From: Lachnospiraceae bacterium | Lineage (GTDB): Bacteria; Bacillota; Clostridia; Lachnospirales; Lachnospiraceae | Reading direction: 5' to 3' | Length of the DNA: 64,000 bases | NCBI GenBank assembly: GCA_030531435.1 | Contig: JAUNNN010000001.1 | Coordinates: forward strand, 97,461-161,460 | Part shown: piece by piece, positions 29,522 to 38,848 of the stretch | Layout of the letters: every line of letters starts with the position of its first letter | Position numbering within the stretch: the stretch's first letter is position 1 | Notes under the pieces: generated by a model | Seen by the model: the letters and a program-made list of their open reading frames with translations, nothing else | What the model was told of the DNA's origin: nothing | Databases searched by the model: none | Position numbers and translations under genes: made by a program

Positions 29522-29550
29522 ATTATACTTTATTCTTGAGACTCCGTAAA
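29522..29550 (-). promoter_or_regulatory. predicted gdpP-rplI-dnaB promoter
   Basis: TATAAT on the minus strand (29522-29527) with TTTACG (29545-29550) at 17-bp spacing. A cccg/cggg dyad with a TTTT loop lies about 25 bp further up and may be a regulator site. Confidence 0.6.
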
Positions 29551-29652
29551 GAGCAACCACATAGCCCGTTTTCGGGACATTTTATAATCAATAATTATAG
29601 TGAAGGATACATTTAGGGTCATTTTTTATTCGAACTATTTGTTAATATCCAA

Positions 29653-29681
29653 TTGACAGTATCTATTTTCAGTCATATTTT
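29653..29681 (+). promoter_or_regulatory. predicted promoter of the XRE/S24-like regulator
   Basis: Perfect TTGACA (29653-29658), then TATTTT (29676-29681) after 17 bp. GGAGGTGAC and the ATG at 29722 follow. Confidence 0.65.
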
Positions 29682-29721
29682 CAAATTAATACTATTTTTT
29701 ATAAAGCTTGGAGGTGACAGT

Positions 29722-30476
29722 ATGCATTATAAGACAGATGAAATGCAATTTTATGAGACTCTTGCTCTTAATATGGAAAAAGAACGTGTTGCTATGGGAC
29801 TAACTCAGGAAGAAATGGCAGAGGCACTAGAGATTTCTTTTGGAGCATACAAAAAATAGCAAGAAGAGAAACATACAAGCTATCTGCATATGCATTATAC
29901 AGGCTTCATGAACTTACCGGAAAATTTGGTAAAGAACTAACTGGATATGGAAAAGAAAACTGCGAAATATTAAAACAGCTCCAGATGCTGTCAAAAATAC
30001 AACGTGACTATATTTCATCAATTGTAGAATTTGAACTTAATTTTATCAGGGATTTACCTAAAAACGCCCAGCCAGATGACTACATAACCGTAATCATCTT
30101 AACTGGTGATATGGAGGATGGAATGATCTACGATTCCGCCGATTATAAAAAGGTTTATGCTAAAGACTATATTGATAAATATAAGCCACATGTAATTCAC
30201 TGTGGAATTGAAGTTACATCAAATCATCTTCATCCTGTTTATCATATGGGTGAAATACTCCTTATTACAAAGGAGCCTATACGCCATGGTGACATCGGAG
30301 TATTTATAAATAAATCCTCTGGCCGCGCATATCTTAGGAAACTAATTCAGGGTGAAAATGAAAGTATTCTTGAGCCAGTGTGCGACTTTGGTGAACCATT
30401 CAAGATTGATACTACAAATGATAAAAACATGAATGAATGGATTAAATTTGGTAAAGTGCTAAGCAAAATGCGTTAG
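29722..30476 (+). pseudogene. XRE-family regulator with S24-like C-terminal domain, split by a -1 frameshift
   Basis: The first frame starts at the ATG at 29722 behind GGAGGTGAC and encodes an XRE helix-turn-helix (GLTQEEMAEALEIS), stopping at 29859. The -1 frame then continues the same helix-turn-helix pattern (IARRETYKLSAYALYRLHELTGK) and runs to 30476 through a domain like the S24/LexA/CI C-terminus (HPVYHMGEILLI, GDIGVFINKSSGRAYLRKL). The shift falls at six As before the stop (29851-29856). The usual catalytic Ser is missing, so the domain probably dimerises without cleaving. It may be a mutation, a sequence error or a programmed frameshift. Confidence 0.8.
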
Positions 30477-30477
30477 T

Positions 30478-30615
30478 TTACTTACAGCCACCATTGCAGT
30501 TGCCCCCGTGTGGGCATCCTATGCAATGATTTCCCTTTTTCTTTTCTTTTACTGTGTATGTAATTGCAGCTCCTACAAGGGCTGCAATTATTATTGTTAT
30601 AATTACATTTGCCAT
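30478..30615 (-). CDS. FeoB-associated Cys-rich membrane protein
   Basis: A 45-residue frame: one membrane helix (about 3-22), a basic KEKKK patch and a Cys-rich tail with CIGCPHGGNCNGGC. This is the standard look of the small FeoB-associated Cys-rich proteins linked to ferrous iron uptake. GAGG-like bases precede the ATG. No feoA or feoB is present here. A DtxR-family regulator gene starts divergently 236 bp away, which supports a metal role. Confidence 0.85.
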   Translation of the reverse strand: MANVIITIIIAALVGAAITYTVKEKKKGNHCIGCPHGGNCNGGCK

Positions 30616-30707
30616 ATTATTACCTCTATATAATTTGAGATCATATTTATCATATCATGCATTTTTATACTAAAAACATGTTCATTTTGATTCAATTAAA
30701 TCAACGT

Positions 30708-30823
30708 AAATGTAGTTAGTCATGTATAACTGCATTTAGTGTAGCCTATTTACTTTTGCTTGTCAATATTATTATTTAACAATGTACAGGATAATCATTC
30801 TGTGGTATTCTAACTAGAGTTAG
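30708..30823. promoter_or_regulatory. two inverted repeats in the divergent iron-regulator intergenic region
   Basis: The first repeat has 11-bp arms matching at 10 positions (30708-30718 and 30727-30737, 8-bp spacer). The second is ctaac-taga-gttag (30810-30823), just upstream of the dtxR-like gene. Either could be an operator of the metal-dependent regulator controlling itself and the divergent FeoB-associated gene. Confidence 0.55.
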
Positions 30824-30851
30824 TTATATATAAATACAGTGGAGGTCATAC

Positions 30852-31226
30852 ATGGCTGAACGCACAGAATCACAGGAAAACTACATAGAAGTTATACATA
30901 TATTAAGTAAGAAAAAGCCTGTAGTAAGATCCGTAGATATTGCTAATGAACTTGGCTTCAAAAAACCAAGTGTTAGTATCGCTATGAAATCTTTAAAAGA
31001 ACAGGAATTAATTACAATTACAGAAGAAGGCTATATTTATTTAACACCTGCTGGTTTAAAGATTGCAAAGGCTGTATATGAAAGACACCAGGTGTTAACA
31101 GACATTTTAATCAAGCTTGGGGTACCTGCTGATATAGCAGAGGATGATGCCTGCAGAATTGAACACGTTATAAGTGAAAAAACATTTAAAGCTATTAAAG
31201 CTCATTGCAAGAAAAATAATAAGTAA
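30852..31226 (+). CDS. DtxR/MntR-family metal-dependent transcriptional regulator
   Basis: 124 residues with an N-terminal winged helix (about 5-65, SQENYIEVIHILSKKK start and KKPSVSIAMKSLKEQ recognition helix) and a C-terminal dimerisation/metal domain (YERHQVLTDILIKLGV, EDDACRIEHVIS). No SH3-like third domain, as in MntR-type short members. It senses iron or manganese and represses uptake genes. GGAGG precedes the ATG, and a bidirectional terminator follows. The metal is not fixed by sequence; the neighbouring FeoB-associated gene favours iron. Confidence 0.92.
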   Translation: MAERTESQENYIEVIHILSKKKPVVRSVDIANELGFKKPSVSIAMKSLKEQELITITEEGYIYLTPAGLKIAKAVYERHQVLTDILIKLGVPADIAEDDACRIEHVISEKTFKAIKAHCKKNNK

Positions 31227-31265
31227 CCATCTTAAAATAATAATATTTATTTTGTATGAATTATA

Positions 31266-31309
31266 AAAAAACACCTAACCAGATTTATTTATTCTGATTA
31301 GGTGTTTTT
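31266..31309. terminator. bidirectional terminator between dtxR-like gene and esterase gene
   Basis: Arms aaaaacacctaa and ttaggtgttttt with a further 3-bp extension, with As on one side and Ts on the other, serving the convergent genes on both strands. Confidence 0.9.
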
Positions 31310-31311
31310 AT

Positions 31312-32820
31312 CTAGAATTTTATATTATTTTTATAGAGCTCAACTCTTCCATCTTTATCTACGTATGGTCTTGGGCCATCACTTGAAAAAATCATTTCAT
31401 TCTTTTCATTCTTTGAATATGGATTCCAATCAGGCATCTTAGTTCCATCAGAATCATTACCATTTGGATTACCTGTCTTAATAAAGTTCGTCCAGTAATT
31501 ACACATTAATCTTGAAAGATCATAATGGCGTCCAACAAATGGTCTGAAGCTCTTTGCAAGTGTTTCAAAAAAGAACCACAAATCAACTGAATGGAATGTT
31601 CCAGGATTATCATCCCCTGGTATATCACTCATAAATCGATAATAATAACTGTCCTTATTTGAACCCACCTTCGCACGATTCTCGATTGTAGCTTTAATAG
31701 CTGGTTCAAGTGCACTTATTCCAGCATAACCCATTTCATCTTTCTTAAATGTTTCTTTATATTCAAGAACCTTATCTGCATTGTCCCCAAACAATTCTTT
31801 TATCTTTTCTTCTACCTGGGATTCATTTTCCGCCTGAATATAAGACATGAATTCATCCCCTGTATTTCCAACAAATAAAGGAACATCCGCACACTGATTA
31901 TTTGCAAGCCTTGATAAAGGTTCACCTTTACAGAACTTCCCATCAATACAAATAGACATACGAATATGATCATTTGCATATTCAGCATATTTGTCCCTTA
32001 AATATATTGCATCAAGTTTTCTTGCCTCTTCTATTCCAGATATGCCAAGGAATTTTATAAATTCTTCGCCCTTCTTTTCAGCTTCAGATAATGACTGAGG
32101 GATAAAAAACTTATCCTCCCAATATGGATTTCTGATTATCCCACTAATTATTGATGCACTTTTAATATCTTTATAGTTTTCTTCACAAGTCATCTGAGCA
32201 AGTACACTTGCTCCACCAGCAGACTGGCCACCAATTGATATTTTTTCTGGATCACCGCCAAAGGCACTAATATTTCTAACAACCCACTTAAGCGCGGCCT
32301 GTTGATCAAGACAACCAAAATTAGCCGGAGTATCAGGCGACTCTTTAGTAAGCTCTGGATGAGCCATAAAACCAAGAACAGCAAGTCTATATGCCATAGT
32401 AACGACTACAACGCCTCTTTTGGCAAGACGGACACCGTCAAATTCCATTTCAGCAGTATATCCCCACTGAAAGGCTCCACCATGTATCCACACTAATACA
32501 GGAAGCTTCTCATCGCCCTTTACTGCAGGAGTCCATACATTTAAGTAAAGGCAATCTTCGCTCATTGGAATATCTGGGTCAACATTCCATTCCTTGCAAT
32601 AGACGTCTGTCCCAAGTCCTGGTGTATCCTGTACAGAAATTGGTCCAAACTCAAAACATTCTCTGACACCTTCCCAGTTCTCACATGGTTTTGGTGCTCT
32701 CCATCTATTTTCTCCAACAGGAGGTGCTGCATAAGGTATTCCTTTATATACAGTAACTCTTGTATCCTGAGATGGAAGTCCTCTTACCATTCCATTTTCT
32801 GTTTTAGCTGTTCTAATCAT
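31312..32820 (-). CDS. type-B carboxylesterase family protein
   Basis: 502 residues without a signal peptide. The alpha/beta-hydrolase landmarks are the oxyanion region VWIHGGAFQWG, the nucleophile elbow GGQSAGGAS near 205 and FHSVDLWFFFE holding the likely catalytic His; SEDCLYLNVW is the family signature. It would hydrolyse carboxyl esters such as acetyl or aryl esters. Last gene of the xylan locus, so intracellular deacetylation of imported xylo-oligosaccharides is plausible; substrate is not shown by sequence. Confidence 0.88.
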   Translation of the reverse strand: MIRTAKTENGMVRGLPSQDTRVTVYKGIPYAAPPVGENRWRAPKPCENWEGVRECFEFGPISVQDTPGLGTDVYCKEWNVDPDIPMSEDCLYLNVWTPAVKGDEKLPVLVWIHGGAFQWGYTAEMEFDGVRLAKRGVVVVTMAYRLAVLGFMAHPELTKESPDTPANFGCLDQQAALKWVVRNISAFGGDPEKISIGGQSAGGASVLAQMTCEENYKDIKSASIISGIIRNPYWEDKFFIPQSLSEAEKKGEEFIKFLGISGIEEARKLDAIYLRDKYAEYANDHIRMSICIDGKFCKGEPLSRLANNQCADVPLFVGNTGDEFMSYIQAENESQVEEKIKELFGDNADKVLEYKETFKKDEMGYAGISALEPAIKATIENRAKVGSNKDSYYYRFMSDIPGDDNPGTFHSVDLWFFFETLAKSFRPFVGRHYDLSRLMCNYWTNFIKTGNPNGNDSDGTKMPDWNPYSKNEKNEMIFSSDGPRPYVDKDGRVELYKNNIKF

Positions 32821-32853
32821 AACTTATATCTCCACGATTTATAGAAATATTAT

Positions 32854-32882
32854 AAAGGTATCGGATAGGTTCCGATACCTTT
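32854..32882 (-). terminator. intercistronic hairpin between GH43 and esterase genes
   Basis: Perfect 11-bp arms (32854-32864 and 32872-32882) with a 7-nt loop. Its minus-strand T-run is weak, so it may be a partial terminator or mRNA-processing structure rather than a full stop. Confidence 0.7.
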
Positions 32883-32894
32883 ATTTAATAATCA

Positions 32895-34304
32895 TTAATG
32901 CTTTAATTCAAAACTCTTAAGACAACAGGTTCCTGTTCCTCTGTAGGTTAAATAAATTGCATTTATACCATCTGGAATGTGTACTTCATTTTCAAATGTC
33001 ACCCATACATTTGTGTCCGGAATTTCTATTTCTCCTAACAGCTCCCCATCGTATGAAGTTCTAACCTCAATCTTTCCACAGTTTGTATATCCGAGTGTTG
33101 TAACTGCAACACGGTTGATATTCTTACAGTCAAAATATTTAAATCCAGCTGTTGCTGAGTTCTTCATGTTATCAATGTAGGATACTGCGTTTTCATCTCC
33201 ATCTACACCATCCTGAGTAACTCTTGGAAATTCCTCTGTCTGGCATACGGTATCTCTTTCTTTATCTGTAAATAAATTACAAGCAATATATGCAGGGTAT
33301 TCTCCTTCACCCTTTAATGGACCATTATTTGGACCGCATGAAGTAATTTCAACCTGATTAATTGTTCCATCTTCATTGAAACTAATTGGCTCAATGCATC
33401 CCTGTCTTGAATACCAAGTACCATTTGTATGACGATGATAGAAAATATACCATTTGCCATTTATTTCAATAATGCTTCCATGGTTATTTGCACCATATGC
33501 CATTGGCTTATTAGCTGGCTTATAAGAATCAATTCCTTTATCGCAGTTGCTTACAATAACACCCTTATATTCAAATCCACCATCTATTCTGTCACTCATT
33601 GCATAGCATAATTCATGCATTACTTCAGAAGAGTATACAAAATAATACTTTCCATTTCGTTCTCTGATTGAAGAGGCTTCAAAGAATGAATGGTCTTCAA
33701 ATCCTGTACCTTCATCATATGATCCGCTTGGAGCAATAAATTTAGGTTCTTCAATAATAGTAAGCATATCTTTATCAAGAACAGTTACCATTGAACCATG
33801 TCTTGATTTATCAGTTGGAAATGAGAATCCAGTGAACATATATGTCTTATCACCAATTGTCATAAGTCCTGGATCAAACTGAGGTTCATCTCCATCTCTT
33901 TCACCCAGTCTTATACCATCTTCATAATGAACATAGCCATAAAACTCATAATTTCCAGCAGGTGTATCACACACTGCTACAGAAACGAAATTCACCTTAT
34001 CATATACGTAGTATAAATAATATCTGCCATCAGGTCCCTTAGTAACATCAGGTGCAAATAAATTCATACGTCCATCTTTATTAACAGGATCCTGATTTTT
34101 ATAATAAATCACTCCCTCATATTTCCAGTCAGATAAGTCATCAACCGGAGCAGACCAACATACATAGTCTCCCTGGCAGAATACTTTGCAGTTAAAGTAA
34201 TCATGTGAACCATATACATATACTCTGTCACCAAAAACATATGGTTCCCCATCAGGTATGTATTCATAAGGTGGTAAATATGGGTTATACGCCTGTTTCT
34301 TCAT
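32895..34304 (-). CDS. GH43 family glycoside hydrolase with CBM6-like C-terminal domain
   Basis: 469 residues from the ATG at 34304; the in-frame GTG at 34322 contains the GGAGG ribosome binding site and is rejected. The five-bladed propeller start NPYLPPYEYIPDGEPYVFGDRVYVYGSHD carries the base Asp, followed by QFDPGLM and the acid Glu in FFEASSIRE. Residues from about 365 on resemble a CBM6 beta-sandwich (SYDGELLGEIE, LTYRGTGTC). No signal peptide, so it acts on imported oligosaccharides as a beta-xylosidase or alpha-arabinofuranosidase. The start overlaps the DUF624 gene by 20 nt. Confidence 0.9.
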   Translation of the reverse strand: MKKQAYNPYLPPYEYIPDGEPYVFGDRVYVYGSHDYFNCKVFCQGDYVCWSAPVDDLSDWKYEGVIYYKNQDPVNKDGRMNLFAPDVTKGPDGRYYLYYVYDKVNFVSVAVCDTPAGNYEFYGYVHYEDGIRLGERDGDEPQFDPGLMTIGDKTYMFTGFSFPTDKSRHGSMVTVLDKDMLTIIEEPKFIAPSGSYDEGTGFEDHSFFEASSIRERNGKYYFVYSSEVMHELCYAMSDRIDGGFEYKGVIVSNCDKGIDSYKPANKPMAYGANNHGSIIEINGKWYIFYHRHTNGTWYSRQGCIEPISFNEDGTINQVEITSCGPNNGPLKGEGEYPAYIACNLFTDKERDTVCQTEEFPRVTQDGVDGDENAVSYIDNMKNSATAGFKYFDCKNINRVAVTTLGYTNCGKIEVRTSYDGELLGEIEIPDTNVWVTFENEVHIPDGINAIYLTYRGTGTCCLKSFELKH

Positions 34305-34986
34305 CGAAAGATTCCTCCGCACTATCTATCTCATCAGCCTGATTTTCAGTACCATCTTCATCTAATCCTTGTACGCGAAGCTCAAGCTTTCTAAATGTCT
34401 TTGAATAGTTATAACTAATAATGTATAAACTTGCCGCTGAGCCAATAGGCCATATAGCCATTAACCAATTTGGATATTTTATACTTGCAATTGTTGGAAA
34501 AATAGTAAGAACAACTATGAAGAACATTCTTGGAACATTAACATATGTATATGCCAATGCACCTTTAATGGCCTCCTTTGTGCTCATACTAAAACGAGCA
34601 ATTAACGCAAATATGGCAAGAGATGACATCACAAAATACAGAGAAACAATAAGAAGTAAAATAAGCAGAGTCTTATTGTAATTTTCTGCACCATTGCGAT
34701 ATATAAGATACCAGTCATAAACAAGAAAACAGCCAACTAATAACTCAATAAGCCATATAATTGTTGACTGCTTAAAATTGTCTTTAAAACCTTTAATGTA
34801 TGCCTTGAAAAAACCTGCGTCCTCTCCTCTTATAAGCTTCATACCAACATAATAAGCTGCCGTGACAGCTGCTCCCGCTGTGAAAACAGGCAGCGAGAAC
34901 AGTGCACATAACAAGCAAACTAACATATATTCGGCAGCTTTCGTAAGAAAGCTCATGAAAGGACTGTCAAAACTAAAAACGTTCAA
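34285..34986 (-). CDS. YesL-like DUF624 membrane protein
   Basis: 233 residues with about five membrane segments; the N-terminal FDSPFMSFLTKAAEYMLVCLLCALFSLPVFTAG is the DUF624 signature. Such proteins accompany LplABC/YesMN sugar systems but their job is unknown; an assembly or auxiliary role with the permease is possible. The C-terminus is acidic. Lies between the permease and GH43 genes. Confidence 0.9.
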   Translation of the reverse strand: MNVFSFDSPFMSFLTKAAEYMLVCLLCALFSLPVFTAGAAVTAAYYVGMKLIRGEDAGFFKAYIKGFKDNFKQSTIIWLIELLVGCFLVYDWYLIYRNGAENYNKTLLILLLIVSLYFVMSSLAIFALIARFSMSTKEAIKGALAYTYVNVPRMFFIVVLTIFPTIASIKYPNWLMAIWPIGSAASLYIISYNYSKTFRKLELRVQGLDEDGTENQADEIDSAEESFDEETGV

Positions 34987-35014
34987 TATTTTAGGCCTCT
35001 TTTTTTATCAAATA

Positions 35015-35917
35015 TTATTCCTTAACACCACCAATTGTAAGACCTGTTACAAAGTATCTCTGAAGGAATGGGTATAAACAAATAATTGGGAGCATTGTCA
35101 CAACTGTTGCAGCTGAACGAACTGTTACAGGTGTTACTCTGCTGCCTGATGTTGTATTTACATTATTTGCATTACCACCCTGCTGCATAACTGATGATAA
35201 AAGCTTCATAAGCTCGTACTGAAGTGTTGTGTATTCATCCTTCATACGGTTATAAAGCATTGCATCAAACCATGAGTTCCACTGATATACTGCTACGAAA
35301 AGTGTAACTGTAGCATAAACAGGTAAACAAAGAGGAGAAATGATTTTTGTAAAAATTGTAAAATCTCCAGCTCCATCAAGCTGAGCAGATTCTTCAAGTG
35401 AATCTGGAATACCCTGCATATATGTACGCATAACGAGCATATTGAATGCACTAATCATACCAGGAATTACATATACCCAGAAAGTATTTGTAAGATGAAG
35501 TGACTTGTAAAGTAAAAGTACTGGAACAAGACCACCATTTACATACATTGTGATAACCCAGAAAAGAGAAACCTGAGATTTAAACATGAATCTCTTTCTA
35601 CTTACTACATATGCAAGTAATGCATTTGTAACAAGGGCTAAAATTGAACCAATAACTGTTCTTGCAACTGTAACTACTGCCGCTGTTTTAATGTTCTGTT
35701 TACCAAGAACAGTTGCGTAGTTCTTTACTGTAAAAATTCTAGGCCAAAGATGAATACCACCCTTTACAGCATCAATACCATCATTAAATGAAATTGCTAT
35801 TGTATTAATTACAGGATAAAGCGTAATAATTACGAACAGAGTCATAAATATTCCATTAAAGATAACGAATGCCAGATCCCAGCCTCTTGCTTTGTTTAAT
35901 TTAGATTTTCTTGACAT
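35015..35917 (-). CDS. carbohydrate ABC transporter permease (LplC-type)
   Basis: 300 residues with six membrane segments. The EAA-like loop reads SLEESAQLDGAGDFTIFTKIISPL, which contacts the ATPase. Partner of the preceding permease (14-nt gap). The usual clostridial ATPase (MsmX type) is not in this window and is probably shared from elsewhere in the genome. It moves xylan oligosaccharides inward, inferred from neighbours. Confidence 0.93.
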   Translation of the reverse strand: MSRKSKLNKARGWDLAFVIFNGIFMTLFVIITLYPVINTIAISFNDGIDAVKGGIHLWPRIFTVKNYATVLGKQNIKTAAVVTVARTVIGSILALVTNALLAYVVSRKRFMFKSQVSLFWVITMYVNGGLVPVLLLYKSLHLTNTFWVYVIPGMISAFNMLVMRTYMQGIPDSLEESAQLDGAGDFTIFTKIISPLCLPVYATVTLFVAVYQWNSWFDAMLYNRMKDEYTTLQYELMKLLSSVMQQGGNANNVNTTSGSRVTPVTVRSAATVVTMLPIICLYPFLQRYFVTGLTIGGVKE

Positions 35918-35930
35918 TTTCCATTACCTC

Positions 35931-36890
35931 CTAGAACAAGCGCTCTTCGCCGGCACGTTTTGCCATACCATTAGCTATTACGATAAGAATAATTGATACA
36001 ACACTCTTGAATATACCTGCTGCAGTACCAAGTGAGAAGTCACTCTGGCTGATACCCCAGTTAAGAACGTAAATATCGATTGTATCTGAAACTGACTTAA
36101 TTACGTCATTTCCTAATAAGTACTGTACTTCAAAACCAGCGTTAAGAACATTACCTACATTAATGAGTAACAGAATCATAATTGTTGGTCTGATACTTGG
36201 GAGTGTAATGTGTATAATCTTGCTAAGTCTTCCAGCTCCATCAATTGAAGCAGCTTCGTATAGACATGGATCTATAGCTGTAATTGCTGCTAGGTAAATG
36301 ATTGCATTCCATCCTGTTTCCTTCCAAACATTGGCAAAGGCAACTATCGGCCAGAAATATTTCGTTTCACCAAAGAATACAATTGGAGTACCTCCAAAGA
36401 ACTGAATAACTTCATTTACTACACCATTTGCTGATAATGCATCATGCAAAATACCTGTAACAATAATCCATGAAAGGAAATGTGGCATATATGATATAGT
36501 CTGAATTCCTTTTTTTACAAGTGTAGTTCTTACTTCATTAAGTAAGATAGCAAATACGATTGCCATGATAAATGTTGCAATAAGGTTAAGCACACCCATA
36601 GCAAGTGTATTTCTAATTACTCGTATGAACTTATCATCATCAAATAAGAATTTAAACTTAGCAAGGCCAACCCATTTTGAATGTAACAAACCAGTTTTTG
36701 GCTTATACTTCTGGAATGCCATTACCCATCCACCAAGTGGAATATAATAAAAGATTAAACCATACACCAGAAATATAGCTGATGTAACTATTAGAAAAGA
36801 CTGTCTCTTAAATTCTGCTAATGTATACTGTGGTGTTCCGCCATTCACTGCAGCCTTATTCTTTTTAGTCTTACCAGTCTGCTGACTCAT
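35931..36890 (-). CDS. carbohydrate ABC transporter permease (LplB-type)
   Basis: 319 residues with six membrane segments after a Lys-rich cytoplasmic start. The EAA loop is YEAASIDGAGRLSKIIHITLPSIRP. LplB family signatures include FYYIPLGGWVMAFQKYKP. Works with the LplC-type permease and the binding protein. A strong hairpin separates it from the binding-protein gene upstream, so it is made at a lower level. Confidence 0.93.
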   Translation of the reverse strand: MSQQTGKTKKNKAAVNGGTPQYTLAEFKRQSFLIVTSAIFLVYGLIFYYIPLGGWVMAFQKYKPKTGLLHSKWVGLAKFKFLFDDDKFIRVIRNTLAMGVLNLIATFIMAIVFAILLNEVRTTLVKKGIQTISYMPHFLSWIIVTGILHDALSANGVVNEVIQFFGGTPIVFFGETKYFWPIVAFANVWKETGWNAIIYLAAITAIDPCLYEAASIDGAGRLSKIIHITLPSIRPTIMILLLINVGNVLNAGFEVQYLLGNDVIKSVSDTIDIYVLNWGISQSDFSLGTAAGIFKSVVSIILIVIANGMAKRAGEERLF

Positions 36891-36948
36891 ATCGGACTCC
36901 TTCTCTTAACTAATCTGTGATAAAAAATATCTGTTTTAGATAGAATTA

Positions 36949-36986
36949 GGGCGCCACACAGGTCTGACGCGCAGCTGTGGGCGCCC
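36949..36986 (-). terminator. strong GC-rich hairpin between binding-protein and permease genes
   Basis: Arms gggcgcc-aca (36949-36958) and tgt-gggcgccc pair with one bulged base. There is no T-run. This is typical of ABC operons, where a hairpin protects the binding-protein mRNA and lowers permease expression. Confidence 0.8.
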
Positions 36987-37013
36987 ATTGTTCATTCTAA
37001 GTGTATATAAAAA

Positions 37014-38729
37014 TTACATATTTGCTCTTCTATCAAGCTCTGTCTGCATTTCGTCAAGGAATGCCTTTGGATTACACTCTTCGTAAGCCTTCATGTAGTT
37101 ATTCCACTCGCTTTCGAAGTTAGAAGACATAACAACCTTTGGTAACCACTCGTGCTTTGTCTCACCCATCTTTGTCCATGCTACTCCACCTTCTGTGTCT
37201 GTTGTCATAGCATTTGAGTATGAGTACATTGGGAACCAAGGACCGTTCTCTTCAACAACTGATCCGATAAGATCTGGATAACCCTTAGCACCGTATGCTT
37301 CGAATACCTTTACAAGTGGCTCAGCCATACCAGATACGAATTCTGAGTACTGTTCCTGTGGCTGCATAGCATTGATACCATCTCTTGATGTTCCAAGCCA
37401 CTGTGGCATGTATGAGTACTGACATCTGTGAGCTGCCTGATATTTTTCATCTGCCCAGTTAGCTCTCATTTCGTCTGTTCTGTAGTAAAGACCATCTTCG
37501 TCTACAAGGTAGTCAACACCTTCAACACCCCAGAATCTTAAATCATGAATTTCCTGATCAAGAATATCGTTGAGGAACTTGAATGCTCTATCTGGATCTT
37601 CACAGCTTGTTGTTACAGCGATACCTGATGAGTTGTTAAGAGTATCAGCATATGTATGCCATCTGTTCTCCATGCCCTTCTTAGCTGTAAGACCAAGTGG
37701 AACGTAGTTACATCCCTTAAGGTCAAGACCATCTGTCTTAAATACGTCCTGAATTGTGTAGTTGAAATCCCAGTTCTGATCACAGATACCAAGTACTGCA
37801 CCTGTTGAAAGCTTTGCGATGTACTCATCATATGTCTGTGTAGCGAATTCTGGATCAATCATACCCTTGTTGAACTCTTCGTTAAGCTTACCGAAGTACA
37901 TCTTAGCTGTTTCTGTTGTATTATAGTCAACAATCTTTGGTGCTGCGCCGCTCTTATCTACGATAACTGAACCATCGTTTGGATATCCATCAAGGAACTG
38001 TGGAGCGTTCTCAATACAGAAGTATCTCCAGTCTTCACAAAGAATTGTGTAAGGGATAACTGGTGTTCCATCCTCAAGAGTTGGATGCTTAGCGTAGTAG
38101 CCTTCAAGGAGATCGAAGTACTCATCAAGAGTTTCAATCTTAGGATAGCCAGCTTCTTCAAGTACTCTTGCCTGTACCCAGAAAGCTTCATCATTATGTC
38201 CTGTTGCCTTTGGCTCGCCGTATGTGTTTACGAATACGTTAGCCCAGTAAATTTTACCATCATCCTGACGGAACATGTTCCACTCTTCATCTGTGTACAT
38301 TTCCTTAAGGTTAGGATATTTATCAAGATAGTCATCCCAAGCAACAAGTGCATCTGCTTCGTACATCTGAACTGATGCGTCACCAGCATCAATAAGATCT
38401 GGATATTCACCACTTGCAAGGATTGTACCAACAGCTTCTGCTGCTGTCTGACCTGTTAACCATGTTTCTTTTACTCTAACACCAACTTTTTCTGCAATGA
38501 TTTCCTGAATTTCATTTCCATCATTGATTTCTGGCTGAGGCATTGATCCAAAGAATGTGTAGTTGATAATATCACCTGCATCTGCTGCCTCTGATGCTTC
38601 AGCGTCATCTGCTTCTGTTTTGCTATCTGCTGCTGGTGCTGAAGCTGTATCAGCTTTTCCACCACAACCAACGATAGAGAATACCATTGCTGAAGCTAAA
38701 GTTAATGCTAATAATTTTCTTAACTTCAT
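37014..38729 (-). CDS. extracellular solute-binding lipoprotein (LplA-type)
   Basis: 571 residues from the ATG at 38729, which follows GGAGG by 7 nt and begins a lipoprotein signal (MKLRKLLALTLASAMVFSIVGC), with Cys at residue 22 or so as the lipid site. Longer than simple sugar-binding proteins, as in the LplA/YtcQ group. A Ser/Ala/Glu-rich linker follows the Cys. It captures oligosaccharides outside the membrane and passes them to the two permeases. The surrounding GH8, GH43 and esterase genes point to xylo-oligosaccharides. Confidence 0.93.
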   Translation of the reverse strand: MKLRKLLALTLASAMVFSIVGCGGKADTASAPAADSKTEADDAEASEAADAGDIINYTFFGSMPQPEINDGNEIQEIIAEKVGVRVKETWLTGQTAAEAVGTILASGEYPDLIDAGDASVQMYEADALVAWDDYLDKYPNLKEMYTDEEWNMFRQDDGKIYWANVFVNTYGEPKATGHNDEAFWVQARVLEEAGYPKIETLDEYFDLLEGYYAKHPTLEDGTPVIPYTILCEDWRYFCIENAPQFLDGYPNDGSVIVDKSGAAPKIVDYNTTETAKMYFGKLNEEFNKGMIDPEFATQTYDEYIAKLSTGAVLGICDQNWDFNYTIQDVFKTDGLDLKGCNYVPLGLTAKKGMENRWHTYADTLNNSSGIAVTTSCEDPDRAFKFLNDILDQEIHDLRFWGVEGVDYLVDEDGLYYRTDEMRANWADEKYQAAHRCQYSYMPQWLGTSRDGINAMQPQEQYSEFVSGMAEPLVKVFEAYGAKGYPDLIGSVVEENGPWFPMYSYSNAMTTDTEGGVAWTKMGETKHEWLPKVVMSSNFESEWNNYMKAYEECNPKAFLDEMQTELDRRANM

Positions 38730-38781
38730 TTTAACCTCCATTTCGGCCCTGTAGGCCACTTCTTCATATCTTACAGTAGCC

Positions 38782-38848
38782 ATTATAGTTCCAAATGTCG
38801 ATTAAAAAACCCTACAAACTTTTAATTTAACCCCTACAAACTTTTAAT
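38782..38848 (-). promoter_or_regulatory. binding-protein promoter with two GTTTGTAGGG repeats
   Basis: TATAAT lies at 38782-38787 on the minus strand. GTTTGTAGGG at 38810-38819 sits 22 bp upstream of the -10 box, and the second copy of the longer 17-bp repeat follows at 38832-38848 (period 22 bp, so two helical turns). A good operator candidate for the YesN-type regulator encoded just upstream. Confidence 0.75.
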
